The notes beneath the pieces are model-generated. The model was not told the DNA's origin. It worked only from the letters and a program-made list of their open reading frames with translations, and searched no databases. The position numbers and the translations under genes are program-made. Of a stretch of DNA of 64,000 nucleotides, positions 27,494 to 36,248 are shown piece after piece. Source of the DNA: Neisseria mucosa (GTDB taxonomy: Bacteria > Pseudomonadota > Gammaproteobacteria > Burkholderiales > Neisseriaceae); assembly GCF_013267835.1 (NCBI RefSeq), contig NZ_CP053939.1, positions 1,240,001 to 1,304,000 of the forward strand. Direction: 5' to 3'. The stretch's first letter is position 1; each line of letters starts with the position of its first letter.

Positions 27494-29431
27494 ATGAGTT
27501 TAATCGAATGTAAGAATATCAACCGTTTTTTCGGTAGCGGTGAAAACCGTGTGCACGTATTGAAAGATGTCAGCCTTTCTATTGAAAAAGGCGACTTTGT
27601 GGCGATTATCGGCCAGTCCGGCTCAGGCAAATCGACGCTGATGAATATCTTGGGCTGTCTGGATACCGCCACCTCCGGCTCTTATCAAATCGACGGCATC
27701 GAAACATCGCAAATGCAGCCGGATGAGCTGGCGGCTTTGCGCCGTGAGCGTTTCGGTTTTATTTTCCAGCGTTACAACCTGTTAAGCTCGCTGACCGCCC
27801 GGGACAACGTCGCCCTGCCTGCCGTGTATATGGGCATGGACAGCAAAGAGCGTGCGGAGCGTGCGGAAAAATTATTGGGCGATTTGGGTTTGCAAAATAA
27901 AGAAGGCAACAAACCCAGCGAGCTTTCCGGCGGTCAGCAACAGCGCGTTTCGATTGCCCGCGCGTTGATGAACGGCGGCGAAATCATCTTCGCCGACGAA
28001 CCGACCGGCGCATTGGATACCGCCAGCGGTAAAAATGTGATGGAAATCATCCATAAGTTGCACGAAGACGGACATACCGTGATTATGGTCACCCACGATC
28101 CGGGCATTGCGGCAAACGCAAACCGCGTCATCGAAATCCGCGACGGTCAGATTATTTCGGATACGTCTAAAAATCCTGATATTCCGCCAAGCAAAGTAGA
28201 GAGGATTAAAGAAAAAGCTTCCTGGTCGTTTTATTACGATCAATTTATGGAAGCATTCAAAATGTCGGTACAGGCGATTATGGCGCACAAAATGCGTTCG
28301 CTGCTGACCATGCTGGGGATTATCATCGGTATCGCTTCGGTGGTATCGGTAGTGGCCTTGGGTAATGGCTCGCAACAAAAAATCTTGGAAGACATCAACT
28401 CGATGGGCACAAACACCATCAGCATCTTCCCTGGTCGTGGTTTTGGCGACCGTAGAAGCGGACGAATCAAAACACTGACGATTAATGACGCAAAAGCCAT
28501 CAGCCAACAAAGCTACGTCGCCTCCGCCACTCCTCAAACCAACTCCGGCGGCACCTTGACCTACCGCAATACCGACCTGACCGCCTCGCTTTACGGCGTA
28601 GGCGAACAATATTTCGACGTACGCGGCTTGAAATTGGAAGAAGGCCGTCTGTTTGATGATGACGATGTAAAAACCGATGCCCAAGTCGTTGTTATCGACC
28701 AAAACACCAAAACCAAACTCTTTGGCGAAGGCGTCAATCCTTTAGGCAAAACCATCCTCTTCAAAAAACGTCCGCTAACCGTCATCGGTATTATGAAAAA
28801 GGATGACAACTCGTTCGGCAATTCCGACTCGCTGATGCTTTGGTCGCCGTATACAACGGTCATGCACCAAATTACCGGCGAAAGCTATACCAACTCCATC
28901 GTTGTCAAAATCAAAGACGATGCCAACACGCAGGTTGCCGAAAAAAGCCTGACCGAGCTGCTGAAAGCACGCCACGGTACAGAAGACTTCTTTATGAACA
29001 ACAGCGACAGCATCAAAGAAATGGTTGAAAGCACGACCGGCACCATGACGCTGCTGATTTCTTCCATCGCAGTCATCTCTTTGGTGGTCGGCGGTATCGG
29101 CGTGATGAACATCATGCTGGTCTCCGTTACCGAGCGCACCAAAGAAATCGGCGTCCGCATGGCAATCGGCGCACGCCGCAACAATATTTTGCAGCAGTTT
29201 CTGATTGAAGCCGTCTTAATCTGTATCATCGGCGGCCTTTCGGGCGTATTGTTGTCCGCAAGCATCAGCCTGGTGTTCAACTATTTTGTTACCGATTTCC
29301 CGATGAGCATTTCCATGGCTTCCGTCATCGGCGCAGTCGTCTGCTCCACCGCCATCGGCGTCGCGTTCGGCTTTATGCCTGCCAACAAGGCTTCCAAGCT
29401 CAACCCGATTGATGCCTTAGCTCAAGATTGA
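27494..29431 (+). CDS. macB: Macrolide ABC exporter MacB
   Basis: A 645-residue fused ATPase-permease. Walker A GQSGSGKST is at residues 40-48, LSGGQQQR and the Walker B IIFADEPTGALD follow, then a first membrane helix near 273-295 (MLGIIIGIASVVSVVALG), a large periplasmic domain (about 300-520) and three C-terminal helices with ERTKEIGVRMAIGARR, the FtsX-like coupling motif. MacB moves substrates from the periplasm through MacA and an outer-membrane channel; known loads are macrolides, lipids and peptides. A DUS-like stretch lies in frame near 28644. Confidence 0.95.
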   Translation: MSLIECKNINRFFGSGENRVHVLKDVSLSIEKGDFVAIIGQSGSGKSTLMNILGCLDTATSGSYQIDGIETSQMQPDELAALRRERFGFIFQRYNLLSSLTARDNVALPAVYMGMDSKERAERAEKLLGDLGLQNKEGNKPSELSGGQQQRVSIARALMNGGEIIFADEPTGALDTASGKNVMEIIHKLHEDGHTVIMVTHDPGIAANANRVIEIRDGQIISDTSKNPDIPPSKVERIKEKASWSFYYDQFMEAFKMSVQAIMAHKMRSLLTMLGIIIGIASVVSVVALGNGSQQKILEDINSMGTNTISIFPGRGFGDRRSGRIKTLTINDAKAISQQSYVASATPQTNSGGTLTYRNTDLTASLYGVGEQYFDVRGLKLEEGRLFDDDDVKTDAQVVVIDQNTKTKLFGEGVNPLGKTILFKKRPLTVIGIMKKDDNSFGNSDSLMLWSPYTTVMHQITGESYTNSIVVKIKDDANTQVAEKSLTELLKARHGTEDFFMNNSDSIKEMVESTTGTMTLLISSIAVISLVVGGIGVMNIMLVSVTERTKEIGVRMAIGARRNNILQQFLIEAVLICIIGGLSGVLLSASISLVFNYFVTDFPMSISMASVIGAVVCSTAIGVAFGFMPANKASKLNPIDALAQD

Positions 29432-29436
29432 TTATG

Positions 29437-29471
29437 TTTCAGACGGCCTATTATCTTAAGGCCGTCTGAAA
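29437..29471. terminator. DUS inverted repeat between macB and the outer-membrane channel gene
   Basis: Two inverted TTTCAGACGGCCT copies in the 63-base gap, ending 23 bases before the next ATG. It is the third such element inside the mac locus region. Confidence 0.55.
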
Positions 29472-29494
29472 TGCCGTTACCCGAAAGATTTTTT

Positions 29495-30877
29495 ATGAAG
29501 ACGAAACCTTTTTCCCAAGCAGCCTTGTCATTGGCTGTTGCCCTTGCCCTAAGTGCGTGCGCCGCGCCTAAAGCCAATCCGAACCTGACGCTGGAAGCAA
29601 CCGGCCAAGTCATGAGTGCGGCTGAAACTGCCGAACGCTACGATGTAAACGGCAACTGGTGGGAAATCTACCAAAGCCAGCAGCTCAACGCGCTGATGGA
29701 GCAGGCGCTGGCGAACAATATCGATTTGAAACAGGCGGCCATCAGCGTCAACAAGGCTTTGTACCAAGCCAATATTTTGGGTGCGGATTTGGTGCCTTCG
29801 TTCAGCGGTTCGTTGGGCGCGAATGCTTCTAAAAACCTGAAAACCGGCAGCCACGGCAATACCTTCAGCAGCCAGCTTGGCTTGAGCTACGAATTGGATT
29901 TGTGGCGCAAACTCAGTGCCACTGCCGATGCGCAGGTATGGGAATACCAAGCCACGCATGAAGACATGGCCAACACACGCCTGACTTTGATTAATAATGT
30001 CGCCGATGCGTATTTCAATATTGCCTACCTGAACGAAGCCATCGAGTTGGCGCAAAAATCGCTGAAGCAATATCAGGAAATCAACCGCATTGCGAATGCC
30101 AAGTTCCGCTACGGCCGGGCCGATTCAAGCCAGCCGACGCAAGCCAAACAGTCATTGTTGAACGCAGAAAACAGCCTGTTGTCTTTGCAAAACAATTTGG
30201 ATACGCAAAAACAGGTTTTGCGTAATTTATTGAATTTAAGGCCGTCTGAAAACATGGCCGCCGATCCGGCACAATTCCGTCTGTTGCCGGTCAAAGGCGT
30301 GAACTTGGACGTACCGATTACCGTTTTGGCCAACCGCCCCGACCTGCGAGCCGCCGAATACCGCCTGCAAGCGTCGCAACAATCGGTCAACGCGCAAAAA
30401 CGCAGTTGGTACCCGTCGATTACTTTGGGTGCAAGTCTGAGTACGTCTTCCGATAAAGCGAAAAACACGTTCAATATCCCCATGTTGGGCGGTTCGGCCA
30501 CCATCAATCTGCCTTTCCTCAATTGGCAGACCATGAAATGGAAAGACAAAACCGTACAGGCGGAGATGGATAGTGCCAAGCTGAATTTTGAAAAAGCCCT
30601 GACTACCGCGCTCAACGAAGTCAACACCAACTACCTTGCCTACAAAAACGCGCAGGCCGGCCTTGCTAATCAGGAACAGCGTTACCAGTTGGACAAGAAA
30701 AACAGCCATTACTATCAAGTCCGCTACCAGCATGGTAAAAACGAGATGAAAGACTGGCTGGAGGCTTTGAATACGGAATACAGCTCGGCGCAAAACCTGC
30801 TGAACCAACGCTATGAGGCTTTAAAATACGAAAATATGGTGTATAAAGCCATGGCGGGACGTTATACGCCGAAATAG
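29495..30877 (+). CDS. TolC/NodT-family outer-membrane efflux lipoprotein
   Basis: A 460-residue outer-membrane channel. The ATG at 29495 is preferred over the one at 29471 because it gives a clean lipoprotein signal with lipobox LSAC, Cys22. Two tandem OEP domains follow: WWEIYQSQQLNALMEQALANNIDLKQA (about 58-85), YELDLWRKLSA, and in the second half LANRPDLRAAEYRLQA and YPSITLGAS, all typical of NodT-type factors. An in-frame DUS at about 30239 encodes RPSEN. Placed directly after macB, it is the likely exit duct of this MacAB pump. Confidence 0.88.
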   Translation: MKTKPFSQAALSLAVALALSACAAPKANPNLTLEATGQVMSAAETAERYDVNGNWWEIYQSQQLNALMEQALANNIDLKQAAISVNKALYQANILGADLVPSFSGSLGANASKNLKTGSHGNTFSSQLGLSYELDLWRKLSATADAQVWEYQATHEDMANTRLTLINNVADAYFNIAYLNEAIELAQKSLKQYQEINRIANAKFRYGRADSSQPTQAKQSLLNAENSLLSLQNNLDTQKQVLRNLLNLRPSENMAADPAQFRLLPVKGVNLDVPITVLANRPDLRAAEYRLQASQQSVNAQKRSWYPSITLGASLSTSSDKAKNTFNIPMLGGSATINLPFLNWQTMKWKDKTVQAEMDSAKLNFEKALTTALNEVNTNYLAYKNAQAGLANQEQRYQLDKKNSHYYQVRYQHGKNEMKDWLEALNTEYSSAQNLLNQRYEALKYENMVYKAMAGRYTPK

Positions 30878-30880
30878 CAT

Positions 30881-30924
30881 TTTCAGACGGCCTTTGGTTA
30901 ATTTCCGTCAAAGGCCGTCTGAAA
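30881..30924. terminator. DUS hairpin terminator of the mac locus
   Basis: TTTCAGACGGCCTTT and its inverse, 14 bases apart, just after the channel gene stop. Confidence 0.75.
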
Positions 30925-30949
30925 CCATTCAAGCAACTGAATTTTCATA

Positions 30950-30955
30950 TATAAT
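30950..30955 (+). promoter_or_regulatory. -10 element of the DUF808 gene
   Basis: A perfect TATAAT 33 bases before the ATG at 30989. The -35 is weak (TTCAAG, 16-base spacer). Confidence 0.5.
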
Positions 30956-30988
30956 CGCGCGTTTATTTGATTTTATCCGGACAACATT

Positions 30989-31855
30989 ATGGCCTTCGCC
31001 TCTCTCTTTACGCTTTTGGACGACATTACCGCCGTTTTGGACGACGTAGCGATGATGACCAAAGTCGCCGCCAAAAAAACCGCCGGCGTGGTTGGTGATG
31101 ATTTGGCGCTCAACGCCAATCAGGTAACCGGCGTATCTGCCGAGCGCGAATTGCCGATTATTTGGGCGGTGGCAAAAGGTTCGCTGGTCAATAAGCTGAT
31201 TCTGGTGCCGCTTGCGCTGTTGCTTTCCGCTTTCCTGCCTGCGCTGATTACGCCCTTGCTGATGATCGGCGGTGTTTATTTGTGTTTTGAAGGCGTAGAA
31301 AAACTGTTGCACAAATTTCTACACCGTAATGAACACGAAGACGGACACGATGCCGAGCCTGAAGTCACAGACGAAAAAACAAAAGTGAAAGGCGCAGTCC
31401 GCACAGATTTCATCCTCTCCGCCGAAATCATCATTATCGCGCTGGGCGTTGTCGAAAAATATGACCTGATGACGCGTTCTTTGGTTATGGCCGCCATCGG
31501 TGTCGGCATGACGGTGTTGGTCTATGGTTTGGTCGGCATTATCGTCAAACTTGACGACCTCGGTATGATGTTGATGCGCCAAAAAAGCGTTGCTGTGCAA
31601 GGTATCGGACGCGGTTTGATTTCATTTATGCCTTGGTTTATGCGCGGCTTGAGCATTGTCGGCACGCTAGCGATGTTCTTGGTCGGTGGCGGACTGATCG
31701 CCCACAACCTTGGCTTTTTGCACGATTTCCTCCACGCGCAGCATTGGGACAGCGGCATAATGGAACATATCGCCAATCTGGTGGTCGGAGTAGCCGCCGG
31801 TGCCTTGGCTTGCGCAATCGTCCTGCCTGCAATGAAATTGTTTCAAAAAGACTGA
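30989..31855 (+). CDS. DUF808 family inner-membrane protein (YedI-like)
   Basis: A 288-residue membrane protein. The start MAFASLFTLLDDITAVLDDVAMMTKVAAKKTAGVVGDDLALNA is the DUF808 signature, with family blocks AERELPIIWAVAKGSLVNKLILVPLALLLSAF, FEGVEKLLHK and the C-terminal membrane spans. About six transmembrane segments. A His/Glu/Asp-rich loop (HRNEHEDGHDAEPEV) sits between the halves. Function of the family is unknown. It is followed after 55 bases by lnt. Confidence 0.87.
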   Translation: MAFASLFTLLDDITAVLDDVAMMTKVAAKKTAGVVGDDLALNANQVTGVSAERELPIIWAVAKGSLVNKLILVPLALLLSAFLPALITPLLMIGGVYLCFEGVEKLLHKFLHRNEHEDGHDAEPEVTDEKTKVKGAVRTDFILSAEIIIIALGVVEKYDLMTRSLVMAAIGVGMTVLVYGLVGIIVKLDDLGMMLMRQKSVAVQGIGRGLISFMPWFMRGLSIVGTLAMFLVGGGLIAHNLGFLHDFLHAQHWDSGIMEHIANLVVGVAAGALACAIVLPAMKLFQKD

Positions 31856-31867
31856 TTTTGTTTCCCT

Positions 31868-31892
31868 GCCGTCTGAAAACTTTTCAGACGGC
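31868..31892. terminator. DUS hairpin between the DUF808 gene and lnt
   Basis: GCCGTCTGAAAA and its inverse in nearly direct contact, 13 bases after the stop codon. Confidence 0.65.
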
Positions 31893-31910
31893 CTCAATAC
31901 CATTTAAAGC

Positions 31911-33458
31911 ATGAATATTTTCCGTAAACTCGAACAATATTGGCAACACCCGCTGCTTTACTGGCCGCTGGTCATCTTGATTGCCGCCGCGACACCGTTC
32001 ACTTTCGCCCCGTATTATCATTTCTGGCTGATGCCGCTGTTGTTTGGCGCGCTGATACGCCTGATTGAATTGCGGCCGCGCTTTGCCGTCATGACTGCCT
32101 ATCTGTTCGGATTAATCGGTTATACGGCGCAGTTTTATTGGATACACACTGCCTTGCATGATGTTTCGGGTTTGCCGGATTCATACGCCATCCCCCTCAC
32201 CTTCCTGCTGCCGGCATTTCTTGCGCTTTATCCGGCTATCTGTTTTTGGGTGTGGAGAAAATGCAACCTATCTCGCTGGGCCAAAACCGGCCTGCTGTTG
32301 CCAATTTTATGGACGCTGGCAGAATTTGCCCGCGAACGCTTCCTGACCGGATTCGGCTGGGGCGCAATCGGCTATTCCCAAATCATCAAAGACAGCCCGT
32401 TGGCAGGTTTCGCGCCTTTGGGCGGCATTCACATGGTTACGCTGGCAACCGCGTTCCTAAGCGCATGGCTGGTGTTGCTGATTGACAACCATGGCCGTCT
32501 GAAACACCGCCTGATGCCCTTATTCCTTATCGTTGCGCTCTGCTCCGTCGGCTACATTTCCCAACAAACCGAATACACCCGCCCCGACGGCAGCACCAGC
32601 ACCGTCGCCCTGATTCAAGGCAATATCGAGCAAAATCTGAAATGGAAAGAAGAACAAATCATTCCGACCATTCAGAAATACTACGAACAAATCAGCAAAA
32701 CCAGTGCCGACATCGTCATCCTGCCTGAAACCGCCCTGCCGCTGATGCGCCAAGACCTGCCCGAAGGTATCTTGGAACAATTCGCCGAACAGGCTCAAAG
32801 CAACGGCAGCGCATTGGCCATCGGCATCAGCCAATATACGCCCGACGGCAACGGCTACGAAAATGCAGTCATCAATTTGAGCGACTATCACAACAGCACT
32901 TCCGATGTCATCCCCTACTACGCCAAGAACCACCTCGTTCCATTTGGCGAATACAAACCCTTGCCCGCTATTACCGAGCGTCTCTATAAAATGATGGATA
33001 TGCCTTTGGCCGACTTTCAAAAAGGCGGCGACAACCAAGCGCCTTTGGTGATGAAAGATCAAAAAGTCGCCTTCAATATCTGCTATGAAGACGGTTTCGG
33101 CGACGAACTCATCGCAACGGCCAAACGCTCCACCCTGCTCGCCAACATCAGCAATATGGCGTGGTACGGCAAATCCAATGCCATGTATCAGCAGCTTCAA
33201 CAGTCCCAAGCGCGAGCAATGGAACTGGGCCGCTACATGGTTCGCGCCACCAATACCGGTGCGACCGCCATTATTTCCCCTAAAGGTACGATTGTTGCTG
33301 AAGCCCAACCGGATACAGAAACCGTCCTCGAAGGCCACGTCAAAGGCTACATCGGCGAAACGCCTTACATGAAAGCAGGCGGCTCAACCTGGCTTATCAG
33401 TATTTTGGCCGTTATCGGCGTATTCCTTATCCTGATTGGCCGGAAGAAACCAGAATAA
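31911..33458 (+). CDS. lnt: Apolipoprotein N-acyltransferase
   Basis: A 515-residue inner-membrane enzyme that adds the third acyl chain to lipoproteins such as MetQ, NosL and the efflux channel in this window. An N-terminal block of about six membrane spans (1-215) with FLTGFGWGAIGYSQ is followed by a periplasmic nitrilase domain carrying the triad Glu273 (LPETALP), Lys339 (YAKNHLVPFGEY) and Cys391 (NICYED), and a final anchor helix near 492-510. Length is normal. In E. coli lnt follows ybeY-corC; here those two are at 44.2-45.6 kb. Confidence 0.95.
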   Translation: MNIFRKLEQYWQHPLLYWPLVILIAAATPFTFAPYYHFWLMPLLFGALIRLIELRPRFAVMTAYLFGLIGYTAQFYWIHTALHDVSGLPDSYAIPLTFLLPAFLALYPAICFWVWRKCNLSRWAKTGLLLPILWTLAEFARERFLTGFGWGAIGYSQIIKDSPLAGFAPLGGIHMVTLATAFLSAWLVLLIDNHGRLKHRLMPLFLIVALCSVGYISQQTEYTRPDGSTSTVALIQGNIEQNLKWKEEQIIPTIQKYYEQISKTSADIVILPETALPLMRQDLPEGILEQFAEQAQSNGSALAIGISQYTPDGNGYENAVINLSDYHNSTSDVIPYYAKNHLVPFGEYKPLPAITERLYKMMDMPLADFQKGGDNQAPLVMKDQKVAFNICYEDGFGDELIATAKRSTLLANISNMAWYGKSNAMYQQLQQSQARAMELGRYMVRATNTGATAIISPKGTIVAEAQPDTETVLEGHVKGYIGETPYMKAGGSTWLISILAVIGVFLILIGRKKPE

Positions 33459-33467
33459 AAAATTTTT

Positions 33468-33494
33468 AAGGCCTTGTTATACAAGGTCTTTTTT
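33468..33494 (+). terminator. Rho-independent terminator of lnt
   Basis: AAGGCCTTGT and ACAAGGTCTT make a 10-bp stem (one G-T pair) with a three-base loop and six T residues. It is not based on the DUS. Confidence 0.85.
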
Positions 33495-33737
33495 ATTACT
33501 AAAACTATTTACATACAGAAATGTTTGTAATATACTTACCTAAAACCTAGCAAATCACTCAAATTTTCTAAGACAATCAAACCTTGCGATTCAAGCAGTA
33601 AAAACTATTGAATCTATCGTTAATTTACAGAAAAAATCCAACCCATAACAAAACAAACCACAGGCAGTGTTATACTGCTTGTCACACAATAAACAAAAGC
33701 CGTTTTCAGACGGCCTAATCAAGGAGAGCATCCTTTT

Positions 33738-34601
33738 ATGAATAAAGCTTTTGCATTACCCGTTATCCACAGCGGCAACGGTAGCCTCGAGCAATACATT
33801 CATACTGTCAACAGCATTCCCATGCTTACCGCGGAAGAAGAAACACAACTGGCCGAACGTCAACAAAAAGGCGATCTCAACGCCGCCAAACAGCTTATTC
33901 TGTCTCATCTTCGTGTCGTTGTATCCATTGCTCGCGGTTACGACGGCTACGGCCTCAACCAAGCCGACCTGATTCAAGAGGGCAATATCGGCCTGATGAA
34001 AGCCGTCAAACGCTATGAACCAAGCCGCGGCGCGCGCCTGTTTTCGTTTGCCGTGCATTGGATTAAAGCAGAAATCCACGAATTCATTTTGCGCAACTGG
34101 CGTTTGGTCCGCGTTGCCACAACCAAACCGCAGCGCAAACTGTTCTTCAATCTGCGCAGCATGCGTAAAAACCTGAGCGCCTTGTCTCCAAAAGAAGCAC
34201 AAGAAATCGCCGACGATTTGGGCGTCAAATTGTCCGAAGTCTTGGAAATGGAACAACGCATGACCGGTCACGATATCGGCATTATGGCAGAAAACAACGA
34301 TGACGAAGACAACTTCGCCCCTATCGACTGGTTGGCCGACCACGATGCAGAGCCTAGCCGTCAGTTGTCCAAACAGGCCCACTACGCCCTGCAAACCGAA
34401 GGTCTGCAAAACGCCTTGGCGCAACTGGACGACCGCAGCCGCCGCATCGTTGAAAGCCGCTGGTTGCAAGACGATGGCGGTTTGACCCTGCACGAATTGG
34501 CTGCCGAATACGGCGTATCTGCCGAACGCATCCGCCAAATCGAAGCCAAAGCCATGCAAAAACTGCGCGGTTTCTTGGCAGAAGAAGCAGAAGCCGTTTA
34601 A
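33738..34601 (+). CDS. rpoH: RNA polymerase heat-shock sigma factor RpoH (sigma-32)
   Basis: A 287-residue sigma-70-family factor. Region 2 (about 50-120) contains DLIQEGNIGLMKAVKRYEPSRGARLFSFAVHWIKAEIHEFIL; the RpoH box QRKLFFNLR lies at residues 132-140, the same numbering as in E. coli; region 4 shows LTLHELAAEYGVSAERIRQIEAKAMQKLRG. It directs transcription of chaperone and protease genes. AAGGAGAG is the ribosome site. The 240-base leader is AT-rich, with TATACT at 33671-33676 and one DUS copy near 33706-33717 between promoter and gene. Confidence 0.95.
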   Translation: MNKAFALPVIHSGNGSLEQYIHTVNSIPMLTAEEETQLAERQQKGDLNAAKQLILSHLRVVVSIARGYDGYGLNQADLIQEGNIGLMKAVKRYEPSRGARLFSFAVHWIKAEIHEFILRNWRLVRVATTKPQRKLFFNLRSMRKNLSALSPKEAQEIADDLGVKLSEVLEMEQRMTGHDIGIMAENNDDEDNFAPIDWLADHDAEPSRQLSKQAHYALQTEGLQNALAQLDDRSRRIVESRWLQDDGGLTLHELAAEYGVSAERIRQIEAKAMQKLRGFLAEEAEAV

Positions 34602-34614
34602 GCCTTTCATTATA

Positions 34615-34648
34615 AAAAGGCCGTCTGAATCTTTTCAGACGGCCTTTT
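34615..34648. terminator. DUS hairpin terminator of rpoH
   Basis: AAAAGGCCGTCTGAA and its inverse around a four-base loop, followed by TTTT. Confidence 0.85.
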
Positions 34649-34685
34649 CGATGGCAAACCTCATTGCATCTTCTCCCCCAACACA

Positions 34686-34714
34686 TTCATTTTAAAGCCC
34701 ACTTAAGCTATAAT
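34686..34714 (+). promoter_or_regulatory. Predicted hemA promoter
   Basis: TTCATT, 17 bases, then a perfect TATAAT at 34709-34714, giving a start about 30 bases before the hemA ATG. Confidence 0.5.
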
Positions 34715-34749
34715 ACCCACCACACACACTACCCGGTCATACCATAACC

Positions 34750-36003
34750 ATGCAACTTACCGTCGTCGGACTCAATCACCAAACTGCGCCCTTGAGCATA
34801 CGCGAAAAACTGGCATTTGCAGCTGCAAATCTGCCGGATGCCGTGTCCAACCTCGCGCGCAGTGAGGCGGCGGAAGAAGCAGTTATTCTTTCTACCTGCA
34901 ACCGCACCGAGCTTTACTGCGTCGGCGAAACCGAAAAAATCATCGACTGGTTGGCACAATATCACGACCTGCCTGCCGAAGAAATCCGCCCTTACCTCTA
35001 CACCTTGGATAATAATGAAACCGTCCGCCACGCCTTCCGTGTCGCCTGCGGCTTGGACTCCATGGTCTTGGGCGAACCGCAAATTCTTGGTCAAATCAAA
35101 GATGCCGTCCGCGTTGCGCAAGAACAGGAAAGCATCAATACCCACTTAAACGCCCTGTTTCAAAAAACCTTTGCCGTTGCCAAAGAAGTACGTACCGACA
35201 CTGCTGTCGGTGAAAACTCCGTCTCCATGGCTTCTGCATCGGTCAAAATGGCAGAGCAAATCTTCCCTTCCATTTCCGATCTGAACGTCCTCTTTATCGG
35301 CGCAGGCGAAATGATTGAACTGGTGGCCACTTATTTTGCCGCCAAAAATCCCAAGCTCATTACCGTTGCCAACCGTACACACCAGCGCGCGCAGGAATTG
35401 TGCGACAAACTCGGTGTCAACGCCGAAGCCTGCCTGCTGAACGAATTGCCCGATATTCTTCACGATTACGACGTGGTTGTTTCTTCCACTGCCAGCCAAC
35501 TGCCCCTTGTCGGCAAAGGCATGGTCGAGCGCGCATTGAAAAAACGCCACAACATGCCTGTTTTCCTGCTGGATTTAGCCGTGCCGCGCGATATCGAAGC
35601 CGAAGTCGGCGAATTGGAAGACGCATATCTCTATACCGTAGACGACATGATGGACATCGTCCAAAGCGGTAAAGATGCGCGCAAAAAGGCAGCGGCGGCG
35701 GCTGAAAGCATGGTGGAAGAGAAGGTCAGCGAATTTATCCGCCAGCAGAAAAACCGTCAAAGCGTTCCGCTTATCCGCGCCTTGCGCGACGAAGGCGAGC
35801 GCGCACGCCGCCAAGTATTGGAAAATGCCATGAAGCAACTGGCAAAAGGCGTGTCCGCCGAGGATGTCCTTGAACGCCTCTCCATTCAGTTGACCAACAA
35901 ACTGCTCCACTCTCCGACACGCACGCTCAATAAAGCGGGCTCGGACAACAGCGAATTAATCGATGCCGTGGCGCAGATCTACCATTTGGATCAACACGAT
36001 TGA
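34750..36003 (+). CDS. hemA: Glutamyl-tRNA reductase
   Basis: A 417-residue enzyme that starts tetrapyrrole synthesis by reducing glutamyl-tRNA to glutamate semialdehyde. The catalytic Cys50 lies in LSTCNRTELYC, with His residues in GLNHQTAPLSIREK at the N-terminus. GLDSMVLGEPQILGQIK and the NADPH-binding IGAGEMIELVATYFAAK follow, and the C-terminal helix forms the dimer. hemC, two steps further in the pathway, is on the other strand at 43154. Confidence 0.96.
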   Translation: MQLTVVGLNHQTAPLSIREKLAFAAANLPDAVSNLARSEAAEEAVILSTCNRTELYCVGETEKIIDWLAQYHDLPAEEIRPYLYTLDNNETVRHAFRVACGLDSMVLGEPQILGQIKDAVRVAQEQESINTHLNALFQKTFAVAKEVRTDTAVGENSVSMASASVKMAEQIFPSISDLNVLFIGAGEMIELVATYFAAKNPKLITVANRTHQRAQELCDKLGVNAEACLLNELPDILHDYDVVVSSTASQLPLVGKGMVERALKKRHNMPVFLLDLAVPRDIEAEVGELEDAYLYTVDDMMDIVQSGKDARKKAAAAAESMVEEKVSEFIRQQKNRQSVPLIRALRDEGERARRQVLENAMKQLAKGVSAEDVLERLSIQLTNKLLHSPTRTLNKAGSDNSELIDAVAQIYHLDQHD

Positions 36004-36012
36004 CTACAATTT

Positions 36013-36075
36013 AAAGGCCGTCTGAAAAAAGCGAACCGACCGACAGGTCATATTCCAAAGCTTTCAGACGGCCTT
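36013..36075. terminator. Wide DUS inverted repeat after hemA
   Basis: AAAGGCCGTCTGAAA and its inverse are 34 bases apart; a small CGACCGACAGGTC-like hairpin lies inside. It follows the hemA stop by 10 bases. Confidence 0.6.
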
Positions 36076-36248
36076 AAAACAATAAAATCCCAATTATCAT
36101 TTTTTCATTTAAAATGAAATGCTTGAAAAAAAACTGTTAAAGTGTAAAAATCCTACCTTATACATTTAAACAGCATTCAAACAATAAAACTGCCTGCCGG
36201 CTCAAACGCATGCCGACAATACGATAGGCACCGGCAAAAGGAACTTTC

